Shown here piece by piece: positions 18,101-26,727 of a DNA stretch of 64,000 bases (the stretch's first letter is position 1; each line of letters starts with the position of its first letter). The position numbers and the translations under genes were made by a program. The DNA lies in NCBI GenBank assembly GCA_003288255.1, contig CP026600.1, positions 682,001-746,000 on the forward strand. The letters are read 5' to 3'. This DNA comes from Clostridiaceae bacterium 14S0207. GTDB lineage: Bacteria > Bacillota > Clostridia > Clostridiales > Clostridiaceae. The notes under the pieces are model-generated. The model did no database searches and had not been told where the DNA came from. It was given only the letters and a program-made list of their open reading frames with translations.

Positions 18101-18167
18101 ATATTTATGTGCATGACAAAAAAACAGATTTTCACCTGCTTAAAAATTACTATTAAATTAGTTATAT

Positions 18168-19487
18168 TTATGCTACTCTATACAAGAAGCCAATAAATGT
18201 CTTGGTAATTATATTCCTTTTTCGATGGCGGTCGGGCCTTATTGGAATTATATTTTGGGCAATTATTGCTTCTAAATTAGGTGATGTTGTTTTACCATAA
18301 TAAAATTTTCTGCACATATGAGTGGCTATGGAAAAATTGGCCTTATATATGTATTTTCTTTGCTTTTTCTTTATGACTACATGTGAGGTAATCATTTGAG
18401 TAAAGTTATACATTATTAGATGTGCATAGATTTCTTGTAGGATACACATCACCTTTTTTGAATGAAAATTCAATAGTCCTATAGTATACTTTAAATCTCT
18501 GAAAGATGTTTCAATTCCCCATCTAGCTGCATAAAGTTTTTTCAATTCTTCTAGAGGATACTCATCCACATTTAAGTTTGTTAATAAAGTTTCATAGGTA
18601 TCATCTGATATTTGAAATCTAACCATTCGAAAATTCAAATCATAAAACTTTACTGGCTCAGCTTTCTTATTTTTTACTGGAAGATAATCAAATGTTGAAC
18701 TTCCTGGAATAAATTTGTAGTGATTTTTATCTTTTAATAATTCTTTTGTTTCATTTGTCTGCTTTCTTGTAAGTTTCAATTGAATATTTACATCAAAGTA
18801 GTTATCTTCTGGTAATTCGAAACTGCTTTTCATTCCACCAGCTCCATCTTTTATTCGGATAAGAAATTTCCAACCTTTTTCCTGAATATGTGCCATATTG
18901 TTATAGGACTCATATCCTCTATCAACAATAACAAGTGCTTTAGGAATTGTTGAACGGTCTACCATGTCAATAAAAGCTTTATGCTCATTGCTTTCTCTCT
19001 TTTTCTGTATTATGGCATCTGAGTAGATATATTGTTTTAAGTCATATAGGGCATTTAAATGAAGTAGATTATAAGGCTTCTTACCATTGGAACCTGATAT
19101 GTAAGATTCTTTATCATCTTGATTAGTAGCTATCTGTAGATCAGAGCCATCAACAGCCAAAATTCTTAATTCATCCTCATTAGTTTCTAAAGATATATAT
19201 GTTGAAAAAGATTTAAAAATAGTTTCAAAAGCTTCAGGTTTAATTTTATTCCTCTGTTGTATAAATGCAGATGAAGTAGCTGTGTCTGCTGAATAATTAA
19301 ACATATCTAGCAATTCATTTGATAGGGTTCCTCCTCCCATGCCAATAATTCCTGTTAGCAGTTGTTTAAGCGAAAGCTTACGCTTACGAGTAAAATCAGT
19401 TTTAGAATTCACACAATAATCTGATGGATTTGCAGCAACACTTTCAATTTTAGATAGTAATAGTTTTTTAACATAATTCGGTTTCAT
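18168..19487 (-). CDS. IS4-family DDE transposase
   Basis: 439 residues; ribosome site AAGGAGGATACAT before the ATG. N-terminal region KRKLSLKQLLTGIIGMGGGT is typical. DDE residues lie in LAVDGSDLQIA (first Asp), LVIVDRGYESYNN (second Asp), and the C-terminal YAARWGIETSFRDLKY, which fits the IS4 Y-x2-R-x3-E-x6-K signature exactly. Length is normal for the IS231 branch and no stop or frameshift is seen, so it is probably functional. Confidence 0.93.
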   Translation of the reverse strand: MKPNYVKKLLLSKIESVAANPSDYCVNSKTDFTRKRKLSLKQLLTGIIGMGGGTLSNELLDMFNYSADTATSSAFIQQRNKIKPEAFETIFKSFSTYISLETNEDELRILAVDGSDLQIATNQDDKESYISGSNGKKPYNLLHLNALYDLKQYIYSDAIIQKKRESNEHKAFIDMVDRSTIPKALVIVDRGYESYNNMAHIQEKGWKFLIRIKDGAGGMKSSFELPEDNYFDVNIQLKLTRKQTNETKELLKDKNHYKFIPGSSTFDYLPVKNKKAEPVKFYDLNFRMVRFQISDDTYETLLTNLNVDEYPLEELKKLYAARWGIETSFRDLKYTIGLLNFHSKKVMCILQEIYAHLIMYNFTQMITSHVVIKKKQRKYIYKANFSIATHMCRKFYYGKTTSPNLEAIIAQNIIPIRPDRHRKRNIITKTFIGFLYRVA

Positions 19488-19526
19488 ATGTATCCTCCTT
19501 GAAATTAAGATTTACTCAATTTCAAG

Positions 19527-19567
19527 GGCCGCTTTCGCTAACTCATTAGTTATTAGCGAAAGCGGCC
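19527..19567 (-). promoter_or_regulatory. Long hairpin in the 5' leader of the transposase transcript
   Basis: Perfect 15-bp inverted repeat GGCCGCTTTCGCTAA / TTAGCGAAAGCGGCC with an 11-nt loop, about 40 bases before the transposase start. In RNA that reads in from outside, such a hairpin would hide the translation start, a known way for IS elements to limit transposition (inference). It is also the most GC-rich segment around. Confidence 0.65.
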
Positions 19568-19669
19568 GCACATATTCTTATTCTTGTCAACTATTTTTTA
19601 TAAAAAAAGACCCCTATACTATTTGTTAGTATAGAGATCTGACTTTGTCATCTTAACTTAATGACATTG

Positions 19670-19679
19670 GAGGTTCAGC
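19670..19679. repeat. Target-site duplication, right copy
   Basis: GAGGTTCAGC directly right of the IS; the recombinase reading frame resumes here as GEVQ-QYYVEDSH. Confidence 0.9.
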
Positions 19680-20415
19680 AGTATTATGTGGAAGATAGTC
19701 ATTCAGCAATCATTTTAAAAGAAACATTTCAAAAGGTTCAAGATGAAATAAAGAGAAGAGCAAATCTTGTAGGATACTCACAAAAAACTAAAAGCAGATA
19801 TACAAGTAAATATGCCTTTTAGGAAAGATAATATGTAGCAACTGTGAAAGTAAGTTTAGAAGAAAAAGATGGGGGCCATGTGAGAAATATAAAAAGTATG
19901 TGTGGCTTTGTGTAGATCAGATCATATAGACAACGGGGTTAAGGATTGTAACATAAAAGCAGTAAGGGAAGAAAAGTTAAAGAATGCTTTTGTAAAATCT
20001 ATAAATAAGATTATTAACAACAAAGAAAATTTTATTAAAAAACTTATGAGAAATATAAATATGGTTTTAGAAAGTCAAGAATATGAAGCAGAAGTAAAAG
20101 ATATAAATGAAAAGCTAGAACAACTTAAGAAACAGATGATGAACTTGGTAAGACTAAATATAAGAAGTAGCTTAGACAGTCAGATTTATGATGAGGAATA
20201 CTAAAGGCTCGAAGAAGAGATGAAGCAACTAACAGAAAAGAAAGCTAAGTTTAATAATACGGATTTAATAAGGGAGAAGGGCTTCAGAAAGTAAAGGAGA
20301 TTAAAACGGTATTAGATGGGAGAGAAGATATTATTAAAAAGTTTGATGATGAGCTTTTTTACAGATGGTGGATCAGGTAAAGGTGATAAGTAGTTTGGTT
20401 AAGGAGATATTGTAA
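19680..20415 (+). pseudogene. Large serine recombinase, decayed C-terminal part
   Basis: Continues the split recombinase: QYYVEDSHSAIILKETFQKV, then TKSRYTSKYAF followed by a stop/frameshift, ICSNCESKFRRKRWGPCE in another frame (zinc-ribbon cysteines), then 19902-20204 open (GVKDCNIKAVREEKLKNAFV ... a coiled coil VKDINEKLEQLKKQMMNLVR), a further TAA at 20202-20204, RLEEEMKQLTEKKAKF, another frameshift, and KKFDDELF ... QMVDQVKVISSLVKEIL at the end. The order matches the recombinase-zinc-ribbon-coiled-coil plan of TndX/TnpX proteins. At least four disabling lesions, so it cannot work. Confidence 0.85.
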
Positions 20416-20591
20416 TTTAAGAAATATAGGCAAAGGTTACTACTATGGTAGGTGTAAAATACTTACTGTAGTAGATTTTTATTTTGTAGAATAATGTATA
20501 AATTTGATGAACTGAATTAATGTTAAAATAATGTAAAAAGATGTACAATTAAATTGTAGAATTATATTTGTCTATAGTGGTGAAAAATATA

Positions 20592-21239
20592 ATGAAAATA
20601 ATTTTGAGTAGAAAAGGCTTTGATTCTAAGGCAGGAGGATATCCAAGCCCTTTGTTTATAGATCAAAAATATCATGTATCGTTACCTATACTAGAAGACA
20701 TAGGGGGAAACTCTGTTGATACAGAGATAACTTACAGTGATACTTATTTAAAAGAAGGAAATACATATGCAGATGTCATGGATTCATTAGGTATTAAAGG
20801 TTTTGAAAAGAGATATGTACATTTAGATCCAGATGTAAATTCTAGTACTAAGAAAAATCGTGATGCTGACTGGAGAGGCATATTTGGGCAATGTGGTACA
20901 TCACAATCGCATTTAGCAAATCAAAAGGTTTAAGAAGGAGATTTGTTTTTATTTTTTTGATGGTTCAAATATGTAAAGAAAATAAATGGCAAATATACAT
21001 TTGTAAATAAAACAGATAAACAAGTTATATGGGGATACCTTCAAGTAGGTAAAATTGAGAGTATTTCAAAACAAGAAAACTATGAGGAATGGAAACTTAG
21101 TCATCCTCATTATCATGATAGGAATAGGAAAAAAAATACGGCGTATATTGCTAGAGAAAAATTAAGTTTTAACAGTACATTGCCGGGTTATGGTTGGCTT
21201 AATTATGATGAATCATTAGTGTTAACTTATGGTGTATAA
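20592..21239 (+). pseudogene. Nmad3-type putative nucleotide-modification protein, two in-frame stops
   Basis: The single frame from ATG 20592 reads MKIILSRKGFDSKAGGYPSP, TYSDTYLKEGNTYADVMDSL, KRYVHLDPDV, DWRGIFGQCGTSQSHLANQK, then TAA (20931-20933), EGDLFLFF, TGA (20958-20960), WFKYVKKING, KQVIWGYLQVGKIES, WKLSHPHYH, NTAYIAREKLSFNSTLPGYG, ending at TAA 21239. This is the layout of the Nmad3 (nucleotide modification associated domain 3) family, whose members are linked to modified-base systems in phages and mobile elements. Both stops look like single-base changes in otherwise preserved codons. No partner modification gene is present. Confidence 0.75.
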
Positions 21240-21337
21240 ATGATACTATAAAAATGTAAGAAAGTGATCATTTAAGGATGTAAGAATTAAGTTTATGTAT
21301 AATAATATAATTACCAACATTCAAACTGGAGGTAATT

Positions 21338-22633
21338 ATGATTATACAAATGAATATTAATTCTGAAATTCAAATAGATAAACTAGAAGATCTTCATAAA
21401 TTAAATTTAATTATGGAGGAAAACAACTTGAAAGTAAATAAAAGTCAAATAGCTAGAGAACTTGGAGTTGATCCACGAACTGTAGGTAAATATTTAAGTG
21501 GATATGTAAAGCCAATTACTAGAAATCGTAAATCTAAAATAGAACCTTTTGAACCAGTTATAAAAACACTTCTTGGTAAAGATTCTATTCAAATATTTTA
21601 TTATAAACGTATTTTATGGCAGTATCTTAAAGATAATTATGGACTAGATTGTGCTCAATCTTCTTTTAGAAGGTATATCTCCAATCATCCAGAATTTAGT
21701 CACTATTTTAATAGCAGAAGAAAAGGTCATCTATCGAAGGCTGCGCCTATGAGGTATGAAACAGGTAAAGGTAAACAAGCACAACTAGATTGGAAAGAAA
21801 ATATAGAATTTGTTTTGAATACAGGAGAAATTATTAATGTTAATATCTTTGTATTAATACTTTCATATTCAAGATTTAGAGTATACAGGTTATCTCTCGA
21901 TAAAACACAAGAAGTATTATTTTCTTTTCTTGATGAATCATTTCAAGCCTTTGACGGGGTTCCGGAGGAACTATTAACAGATAACATGAAAACTGTTATG
22001 GATTTACCTAGAACTAATTATTCTAAAGGAAAAGTAAATAATAAATTTCAACAATTTGCAAAAGATTATGGTTTCAAAGTTCATCCTTGCGTAGCAGGTA
22101 GACCTAATACCAAAGCTAAGGTAGAAGCTCCTATGAAATTATTAGATGAAATAAGGGCATATAATGGAACATTAAACTATGAAGAATTACACAAGCTTAT
22201 TTCAGATTTAAACAATAGAATTAATAGTACATGTCATACATCAACAGGTAAAATACCAATACTACATTTACAAAAAGAAAGAGATTTCTTATCAGAACTG
22301 CCTAAAGATCAGATAAGAAATCATTATAAAATAACCACCACATCCGTTAAAGTAAATAGTCAAAGCATGATTTCATACAAATCAAACCAATATTCTGTAC
22401 CACCAGAATATATAGGTAAAAGACTAAAGCTTCAAGTATATGATGATCAACTACATGTGTATTATAACACAAAATTAGTTACTATTCATAATATACAAAA
22501 TCAGAAATTAAATTATCATTTGGAACATTATGCTGAGGTTAGTGGTTTAACATTTAGTAAAAACTCATATGAGATGATGGAAACAGCTAAACAAAATTTA
22601 GACTTAATAGGAGATGTATATAAAAATGAATAG
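21338..22633 (+). CDS. istA: IS21-family transposase IstA
   Basis: 431 residues, ribosome site CTGGAGGTAATT. N-terminal helix-turn-helix (NKSQIARELGVDPRTVGKYL), an integrase-core DDE domain beginning with GKGKQAQLDWKENIEFVL (first Asp), ELLTDNMKTVM (second Asp) and AGRPNTKAKVEAPMKLLDEI (Glu), then a C-terminal strand domain (SYKSNQYSVPPEYIGKRLKL). Intact and of full length. It cuts and joins element ends together with IstB. Confidence 0.95.
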   Translation: MIIQMNINSEIQIDKLEDLHKLNLIMEENNLKVNKSQIARELGVDPRTVGKYLSGYVKPITRNRKSKIEPFEPVIKTLLGKDSIQIFYYKRILWQYLKDNYGLDCAQSSFRRYISNHPEFSHYFNSRRKGHLSKAAPMRYETGKGKQAQLDWKENIEFVLNTGEIINVNIFVLILSYSRFRVYRLSLDKTQEVLFSFLDESFQAFDGVPEELLTDNMKTVMDLPRTNYSKGKVNNKFQQFAKDYGFKVHPCVAGRPNTKAKVEAPMKLLDEIRAYNGTLNYEELHKLISDLNNRINSTCHTSTGKIPILHLQKERDFLSELPKDQIRNHYKITTTSVKVNSQSMISYKSNQYSVPPEYIGKRLKLQVYDDQLHVYYNTKLVTIHNIQNQKLNYHLEHYAEVSGLTFSKNSYEMMETAKQNLDLIGDVYKNE

Positions 22634-23378
22634 TACATATGCGCAACTTATAAAACATTTAGAGTATTTAAAACTTAAACAAATGATTAATCACTTAGAC
22701 GAAGTTATTGATTTTTCTACCAAAAATAATTTATCCTTTGTTGATGCCCTTATTAAGCTTACAGCTTATGAAATAGATTTTAAAGAAGCTAATATGATTA
22801 AATCTATGGTAAAAGTAGGCGCTTTTCCTCATAAAAAAGAGGTTAAAGACTTTGATTTTAGCTTTCAACCTAGCATAAATAAAGAACAGATATTAGATTT
22901 TTTAACATTACGTTTTCTAGATACACAGGAAAACATAGTTTTCCTAGGTCCTAGCGGAGTTGGAAAAACACATCTAGCAACGTCTATAGGAATTGCGGCA
23001 GCAAAACGTAGATATAGTACATACTTTATTAAATGTCATGATCTATTACAACAATTAAAACGTGCAAATTTGGAGAATCGATTAGATTCTAGACTTAAAC
23101 ATTTTAGTAAGTATAAACTCCTAATAATCGACGAACTCGGATATCTACCGATAGATAAAGAAGACTCTAAATTATTTTTCCAGCTTATTGATATGCGATA
23201 TGAGAAAAAAAGTACAATTTTAACAACCAATATAAATTTCAATGCGTGGGATGATATTTTTTATGATCCTGTTATTGCAAATGCCATATTAGATAGAGTT
23301 TTGCACCATGCTCATGTGGTACCTATTACTGGGAAATCTTATCGCTTAAAAGATCACTTTAAAGATGACGATGAGTAA
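22626..23378 (+). CDS. istB: IS21-family helper ATPase IstB
   Basis: 250 residues from ATG 22626, overlapping the istA end by 8 bases; an ATG at 22614 is also in frame but sits on the ribosome site. DnaC-like AAA+ ATPase with Walker A GPSGVGKTHLATSIG, Walker B KLLIIDELGYLPI and sensor region STILTTNINFNAW. It selects targets and stimulates IstA. Intact. Confidence 0.95.
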   Translation: MNSTYAQLIKHLEYLKLKQMINHLDEVIDFSTKNNLSFVDALIKLTAYEIDFKEANMIKSMVKVGAFPHKKEVKDFDFSFQPSINKEQILDFLTLRFLDTQENIVFLGPSGVGKTHLATSIGIAAAKRRYSTYFIKCHDLLQQLKRANLENRLDSRLKHFSKYKLLIIDELGYLPIDKEDSKLFFQLIDMRYEKKSTILTTNINFNAWDDIFYDPVIANAILDRVLHHAHVVPITGKSYRLKDHFKDDDE

Positions 23379-23426
23379 AAAACTACATTCTTAAGTGATC
23401 AAAAAGTTACATTTTAATCTTGACAT

Positions 23427-23951
23427 TTATATAAAGAAAAACAGTTAAATGTAAGTGCTTTAAGAGCAAATATCATGGTGTTAGTAACTACAGGACCAAT
23501 TGCTGTTATTTTTTATTTATTATTTTTAATAATTTATAGGGAAAATTATAGATATATGAGATTAGATATAGTATTTTGGTTTATTGTATTTCTAGGAGTT
23601 GTGGTACATGAATTAATTCATGGAATTACGTGGGCAGTTTTTTGTAAAAAAAAGTGGAGAGCTATAGGATTTGGAGTAGATTGGTCAACACTTTCACCTT
23701 ATTGTTGTTGTAATGAAGGTCTTGCATTTAAAAAATATGTTTTGGGTTGTGTAATGCCCACTATTGTTGTAGGATTATTACCATATATTATTGGATTAAT
23801 ATTAGGAAATTATTTTTGTACTATGTTTGGGGTAGTCAATATTATAGCAGGCGGTGGAGATGTATATGTTTTATGGTTGATTCGTAAGGTAAAGAATGCG
23901 ATAATAGTCGATCATCCTTATTTAGTAGGATGTGTTGCATTTGAAAAATAG
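23427..23951 (+). pseudogene. DUF3267-family membrane metalloprotease, 5' end removed by IS21
   Basis: The frame is open from the IS edge (LYKEKQLNVSALRANIMVLV), and the first ATG is 23475, mid-helix. The rest has membrane helices and the zinc motif VVHELIHGITWAVF (HELIHG) followed by GVDWSTLSPYCCCNEGLAFK, the family's second conserved block, and a final helix region ending VDHPYLVGCV. About 30-50 N-terminal residues and the native promoter are lost through the IS21 insertion, so the gene is probably inactive unless read from the IS. Confidence 0.75.
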
Positions 23952-24095
23952 TTCAATCTAAATGAGTATAATCTTTAGTTTTACTTAAGACGTATTATTA
24001 ACTAATTACAATTAACCTAACAATGAATTCTAATTTATTAAAGGCTGTAGAAACATAATTTAATGTATAAATCTTTTATATTATGGGTAAAAAAG

Positions 24096-24129
24096 CAAAG
24101 TTATATTAATTCTATAACTTTGTTTTTTT
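24096..24129 (+). terminator. Intrinsic terminator
   Basis: CAAAGTTATA / TATAACTTTG perfect stem, 7-nt loop, T7 tail. Confidence 0.9.
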
Positions 24130-24283
24130 ATGCCTATAAATAAGAAAAATAAGGTGATATATTGATATATATTTCAATCTTGTAGAAGCTATGTTCGAAA
24201 TAATTAGAAGGTTGAAATATGAAGAAATTAAAAGAAATAATTTTGATATAAAATACTTAAAGTTAAAATTATACAAATAATTA

Positions 24284-24312
24284 TTGACAACAAAACTGAA
24301 AAGAATTAAACT
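24284..24312 (+). promoter_or_regulatory. Promoter of the rrf2-cooS region
   Basis: TTGACA (24284-24289), 17-base spacer, TAAACT (24307-24312). A TATACC half-site like that of the operator before cooS lies just downstream at 24318-24323, suggesting autoregulation. Confidence 0.65.
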
Positions 24313-24351
24313 AAAAGTATACCAATTAAGTAGAGTTTTAGAGGAGATAAT

Positions 24352-24765
24352 ATGAAAATAACTCAAGAAGCTGATTATGGTTTACGCGTAACACTGTACC
24401 TATCTAAGTTAGAGTATGGAGCAAAAGTGGATGCAGCAACTATTGCAGAACATGAGAATCTTCCTCGTAGGTTTCTATTAAAACTCCTAAGAAAACTGAT
24501 TGCAGTTGGGATTATTAAATCCTATAGAGGTATTAATGGTGGGTATTCTCTTAATAGACCACCAGAAGAAATTACACTAAAAGATGTCATAGAGGTCATA
24601 GATGGTCCAATATGTTTAAATCGTTGTATACTGGATCCGAGCTTATGTACTGCTAAAAAAGGTACAAAATGTGAAGTACATAGAGCTATTAGTGGAGTTC
24701 AAGAAAATCTTGTTTTGCAATTATCAAAAATTAATTTTAAAGATTTAAAAGAAGGGAAATATTAA
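24352..24765 (+). CDS. Rrf2-family transcriptional regulator with three-cysteine (Fe-S type) motif
   Basis: 137 residues; ribosome site AGAGGAGATA. Winged helix begins MKITQEADYGLRVTLYLSKL with recognition region NLPRRFLLKLLRKLIAVGII, wing GINGGYSLNRPPEEITLKDV, and cysteines in CLNRCILDPSLCTAKKGTKC, placed as in IscR/NsrR/RsrR where they hold an Fe-S cluster. It lies 57 bases upstream of cooS in the same direction, and a perfect palindrome separates them. I infer a redox- or CO-linked regulator of the CO dehydrogenase operon, replacing CooA/RcoM. Confidence 0.88.
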   Translation: MKITQEADYGLRVTLYLSKLEYGAKVDAATIAEHENLPRRFLLKLLRKLIAVGIIKSYRGINGGYSLNRPPEEITLKDVIEVIDGPICLNRCILDPSLCTAKKGTKCEVHRAISGVQENLVLQLSKINFKDLKEGKY

Positions 24766-24787
24766 TTCCCTTTTTAAATAATTAAAA

Positions 24788-24806
24788 CTATACCAAAAAG
24801 GTATAG
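24788..24806. promoter_or_regulatory. Candidate Rrf2 operator upstream of cooS
   Basis: CTATACC-AAAAA-GGTATAG: perfect 7-bp dyad with a 5-bp spacer, directly before the cooS ribosome site (AAGGAGG). A related half-site is near the rrf2 promoter. Confidence 0.6.
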
Positions 24807-24822
24807 ATAAGGAGGAAATTTA

Positions 24823-26709
24823 ATGAATACTTGTGGAAATTGTACAACCTGTAGTAGTGCCGATAAGGTATTAGAAAAATTTATAGCAAATTCTGAGGTG
24901 GATACTTCTCATCATAGAGTAGAAAAGCAAAAAGTAAAATGTGGTTTTGGACAACAAGGTGTCTGTTGCCGTTTATGTTCAAATGGACCATGTCGTATTA
25001 CACCAAAATCTCCTCGTGGAGTATGTGGGGCTAATGCAGATACAATTGTTGCACGTAACTTTTTAAGAGCAGTAGCAGCTGGTTCTGCATGTTATTTACA
25101 TATAGTTGAAAATACAGCACTTAATTTAAAGAAAACTGGAGAGAATAAAGGAACTATTAAAGGAGTTAATGCTTTAAATCACTTAGCAGAACTTTTTGGA
25201 ATAAATGAATATGATGTGCACAAGAAAGCAACACTTGTAGCAGATACTGTTTTAAAAGATCTATATAAACCTAGATATGAAAAAATGGAACTTGTTAAAA
25301 AGCTTGCATATGCTCCTAGATTTAAGGAATGGGAAAAGCTTAACCTTCTTCCAGGTGGTGCGAAGGCAGAAGTATTTGATGCATTAGTTAAAACTTCAAC
25401 TAATTTAAATAGTGATCCTATTGATATGGTTATAAATTCTTTAAACTTAGGAATTTCAACTGGCTTATATGGACTAGGGTTAACTAATCTTTTAAATGAT
25501 GTTATGCTTGGAGAACCTGCAATACGCCAAGCAAAGGTTGGATTCAAAGTAGTAGATCCAGATTACATAAATATAATGATTACAGGTCATCAACATTCAA
25601 TTATAGCTCATCTTCAAGATAAACTTGTTGAAAAATATATTACTGAAAAAGCAAAAGCTGTTGGAGCTAAAGGGTTTAGGCTTGTTGGTTGTACATGTGT
25701 TGGACAAGATTTACAACTTAGAGGTAAACATTATAGTGAAGTTTTCTCAGGACATGCGGGAAATAACTTTACAAGTGAAGCTCTTGTTGCTACTGGTGGA
25801 ATAGATATTATTGTTTCAGAGTTTAACTGTACTCTTCCAGGATTAGAGCCAATTGCTGATAAATTTGATGTTAAAATGATTTGTCTTGATGACGTAGCTA
25901 AAAAAGTTAATGCAGAGTATCTTAAGTATTCATATGAAAAAAGAGAAACTATTACGGATAAGGTAATTGATGAAGCTTTAAATAGTTACTCAAATAGAAG
26001 AAAAAATGTAAAAATAAATATTCCAATGGATCATGGATTTGATGATGTTGTTACTGGAGTAAGTGAAAATTCTTTAAAAGAGTTCCTAGGTGGTTCTTGG
26101 AAACCTCTTGTTGATTTAATAGCTAGTGGCAAGATAAAAGGAGTTGCAGGGGTAGTAGGTTGTTCAAATCTTACTGCAAAAGGTCATGATGTATTTACTG
26201 TAGAATTGACAAAGGAACTTATTAAAAGAGATATTATTGTTCTTTCTGCAGGATGTTCTAGTGGGGGATTAGAAAATGTAGGATTAATGTCGCCTTCAGC
26301 TGCTAAGTTTGCAGGGGATAATTTAAAAGCAGTATGTGAGAGTTTAGGAATTCCTCCTGTTCTAAATTTTGGTCCATGTCTTGCAATTGGAAGACTTGAA
26401 ATGGTTGCATCACAACTAGCTAAATATTTAAAAATTGATATTCCACAGCTTCCGTTAGTATTATCTGCACCACAATGGTTAGAAGAACAAGCACTTGCAG
26501 ATGGTGCCTTTGGATTGGCTTTAGGACTTCCTCTACATCTTGCTATTCCACCTTTCATTACTGGAAGTGAGAATGTAACTAATGCCTTAACTGAATGTTT
26601 ACCATACATTACAGGTGGACAATTAATTCTTGAAGATGATGTAATGAAAACTGCGGATCGTCTAGAGGAAATCATTGTTAGTAGAAGAAAAAGCTTAGGT
26701 TTAGCATAG
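24823..26709 (+). CDS. cooS: Anaerobic carbon monoxide dehydrogenase catalytic subunit (Ni-CODH)
   Basis: 628 residues, full length. It oxidises CO with water to CO2, giving two electrons. N-terminal cluster cysteines: C40-x7-C48 (D-cluster type) and C49, C52, C57, C68 (B-cluster) in CGFGQQGVCCRLCSNGPC ... GVCGA; an additional CGNCTTC precedes them. C-cluster ligands are visible: His in ITGHQHSIIAHL, and cysteines in LVGCTCVGQDLQL, VSEFNCTLPGLEP, GVVGCSNLTAKGH, LSAGCSSGGLENVG and NFGPCLAIGRLEM. First gene of an operon with cooF and an FAD oxidoreductase. No acetyl-CoA synthase or energy-converting hydrogenase gene is adjacent, and no cooC/T/J maturation genes are present. Confidence 0.97.
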   Translation: MNTCGNCTTCSSADKVLEKFIANSEVDTSHHRVEKQKVKCGFGQQGVCCRLCSNGPCRITPKSPRGVCGANADTIVARNFLRAVAAGSACYLHIVENTALNLKKTGENKGTIKGVNALNHLAELFGINEYDVHKKATLVADTVLKDLYKPRYEKMELVKKLAYAPRFKEWEKLNLLPGGAKAEVFDALVKTSTNLNSDPIDMVINSLNLGISTGLYGLGLTNLLNDVMLGEPAIRQAKVGFKVVDPDYINIMITGHQHSIIAHLQDKLVEKYITEKAKAVGAKGFRLVGCTCVGQDLQLRGKHYSEVFSGHAGNNFTSEALVATGGIDIIVSEFNCTLPGLEPIADKFDVKMICLDDVAKKVNAEYLKYSYEKRETITDKVIDEALNSYSNRRKNVKINIPMDHGFDDVVTGVSENSLKEFLGGSWKPLVDLIASGKIKGVAGVVGCSNLTAKGHDVFTVELTKELIKRDIIVLSAGCSSGGLENVGLMSPSAAKFAGDNLKAVCESLGIPPVLNFGPCLAIGRLEMVASQLAKYLKIDIPQLPLVLSAPQWLEEQALADGAFGLALGLPLHLAIPPFITGSENVTNALTECLPYITGGQLILEDDVMKTADRLEEIIVSRRKSLGLA

Positions 26710-26727
26710 TTTGTGGAGGATTAACTA

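Larger units (their letters stand above)
18011..19669 (-). mobile_element. Complete IS4-family (IS231-like) insertion sequence, 1659 bp
   Basis: Perfect terminal inverted repeats CAATGTCATTAAGTTA at both ends (18011-18026 and 19654-19669), 10-bp target duplication GAGGTTCAGC, one intact transposase gene on the minus strand. Ends, duplication length and transposase signature agree with the IS4 family. It sits inside a recombinase gene that was already decayed or has decayed since. The intact ORF and exact duplication imply recent insertion and possible activity. Confidence 0.93.
21241..23425 (+). mobile_element. IS21-family insertion sequence, about 2185 bp
   Basis: Contains istA and istB in overlapping order. 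Left end TGATACTATAAAAATGTAAG and right end (reverse complement) TGTCAAGATTAAAATGTAAC align as imperfect inverted repeats, and inside them a second repeat pair (GTGATCATTTAAGGATGTAA / TGATCACTTAAGAATGTAG) matches the multiple end repeats typical of IS21. Ends are assigned by this alignment. No clean target duplication is visible. Left insertion point abuts the Nmad3 pseudogene stop; right end removes the 5' part of a DUF3267 gene. Confidence 0.85.
23952..24351. other. Intergenic region with terminator and rrf2 promoter
   Basis: Holds a terminator (24096-24129) and the promoter of the Rrf2 gene (24284-24312). The remaining AT-rich sequence shows no gene with a ribosome site on either strand. 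Confidence 0.6.

Noticed and set aside
20433-20480. Terminator after the recombinase pseudogene
   Set aside because: CTACTA/TAGTAG pairing is only six bases with a long loop; too weak to list as a feature.
21231-23435. Target-site duplication for the IS21-family element
   Set aside because: Flanks GTATAAA and TTTATATAAA look similar but do not form an exact abutting duplication, so none is claimed.
24112-24366. 84-codon minus-strand frame over the rrf2 promoter
   Set aside because: AT-rich chance frame covering a clear promoter and terminator.
26184-26675. 163-codon frame antisense to cooS
   Set aside because: Shadow of a highly conserved gene; no ribosome site or family resemblance.
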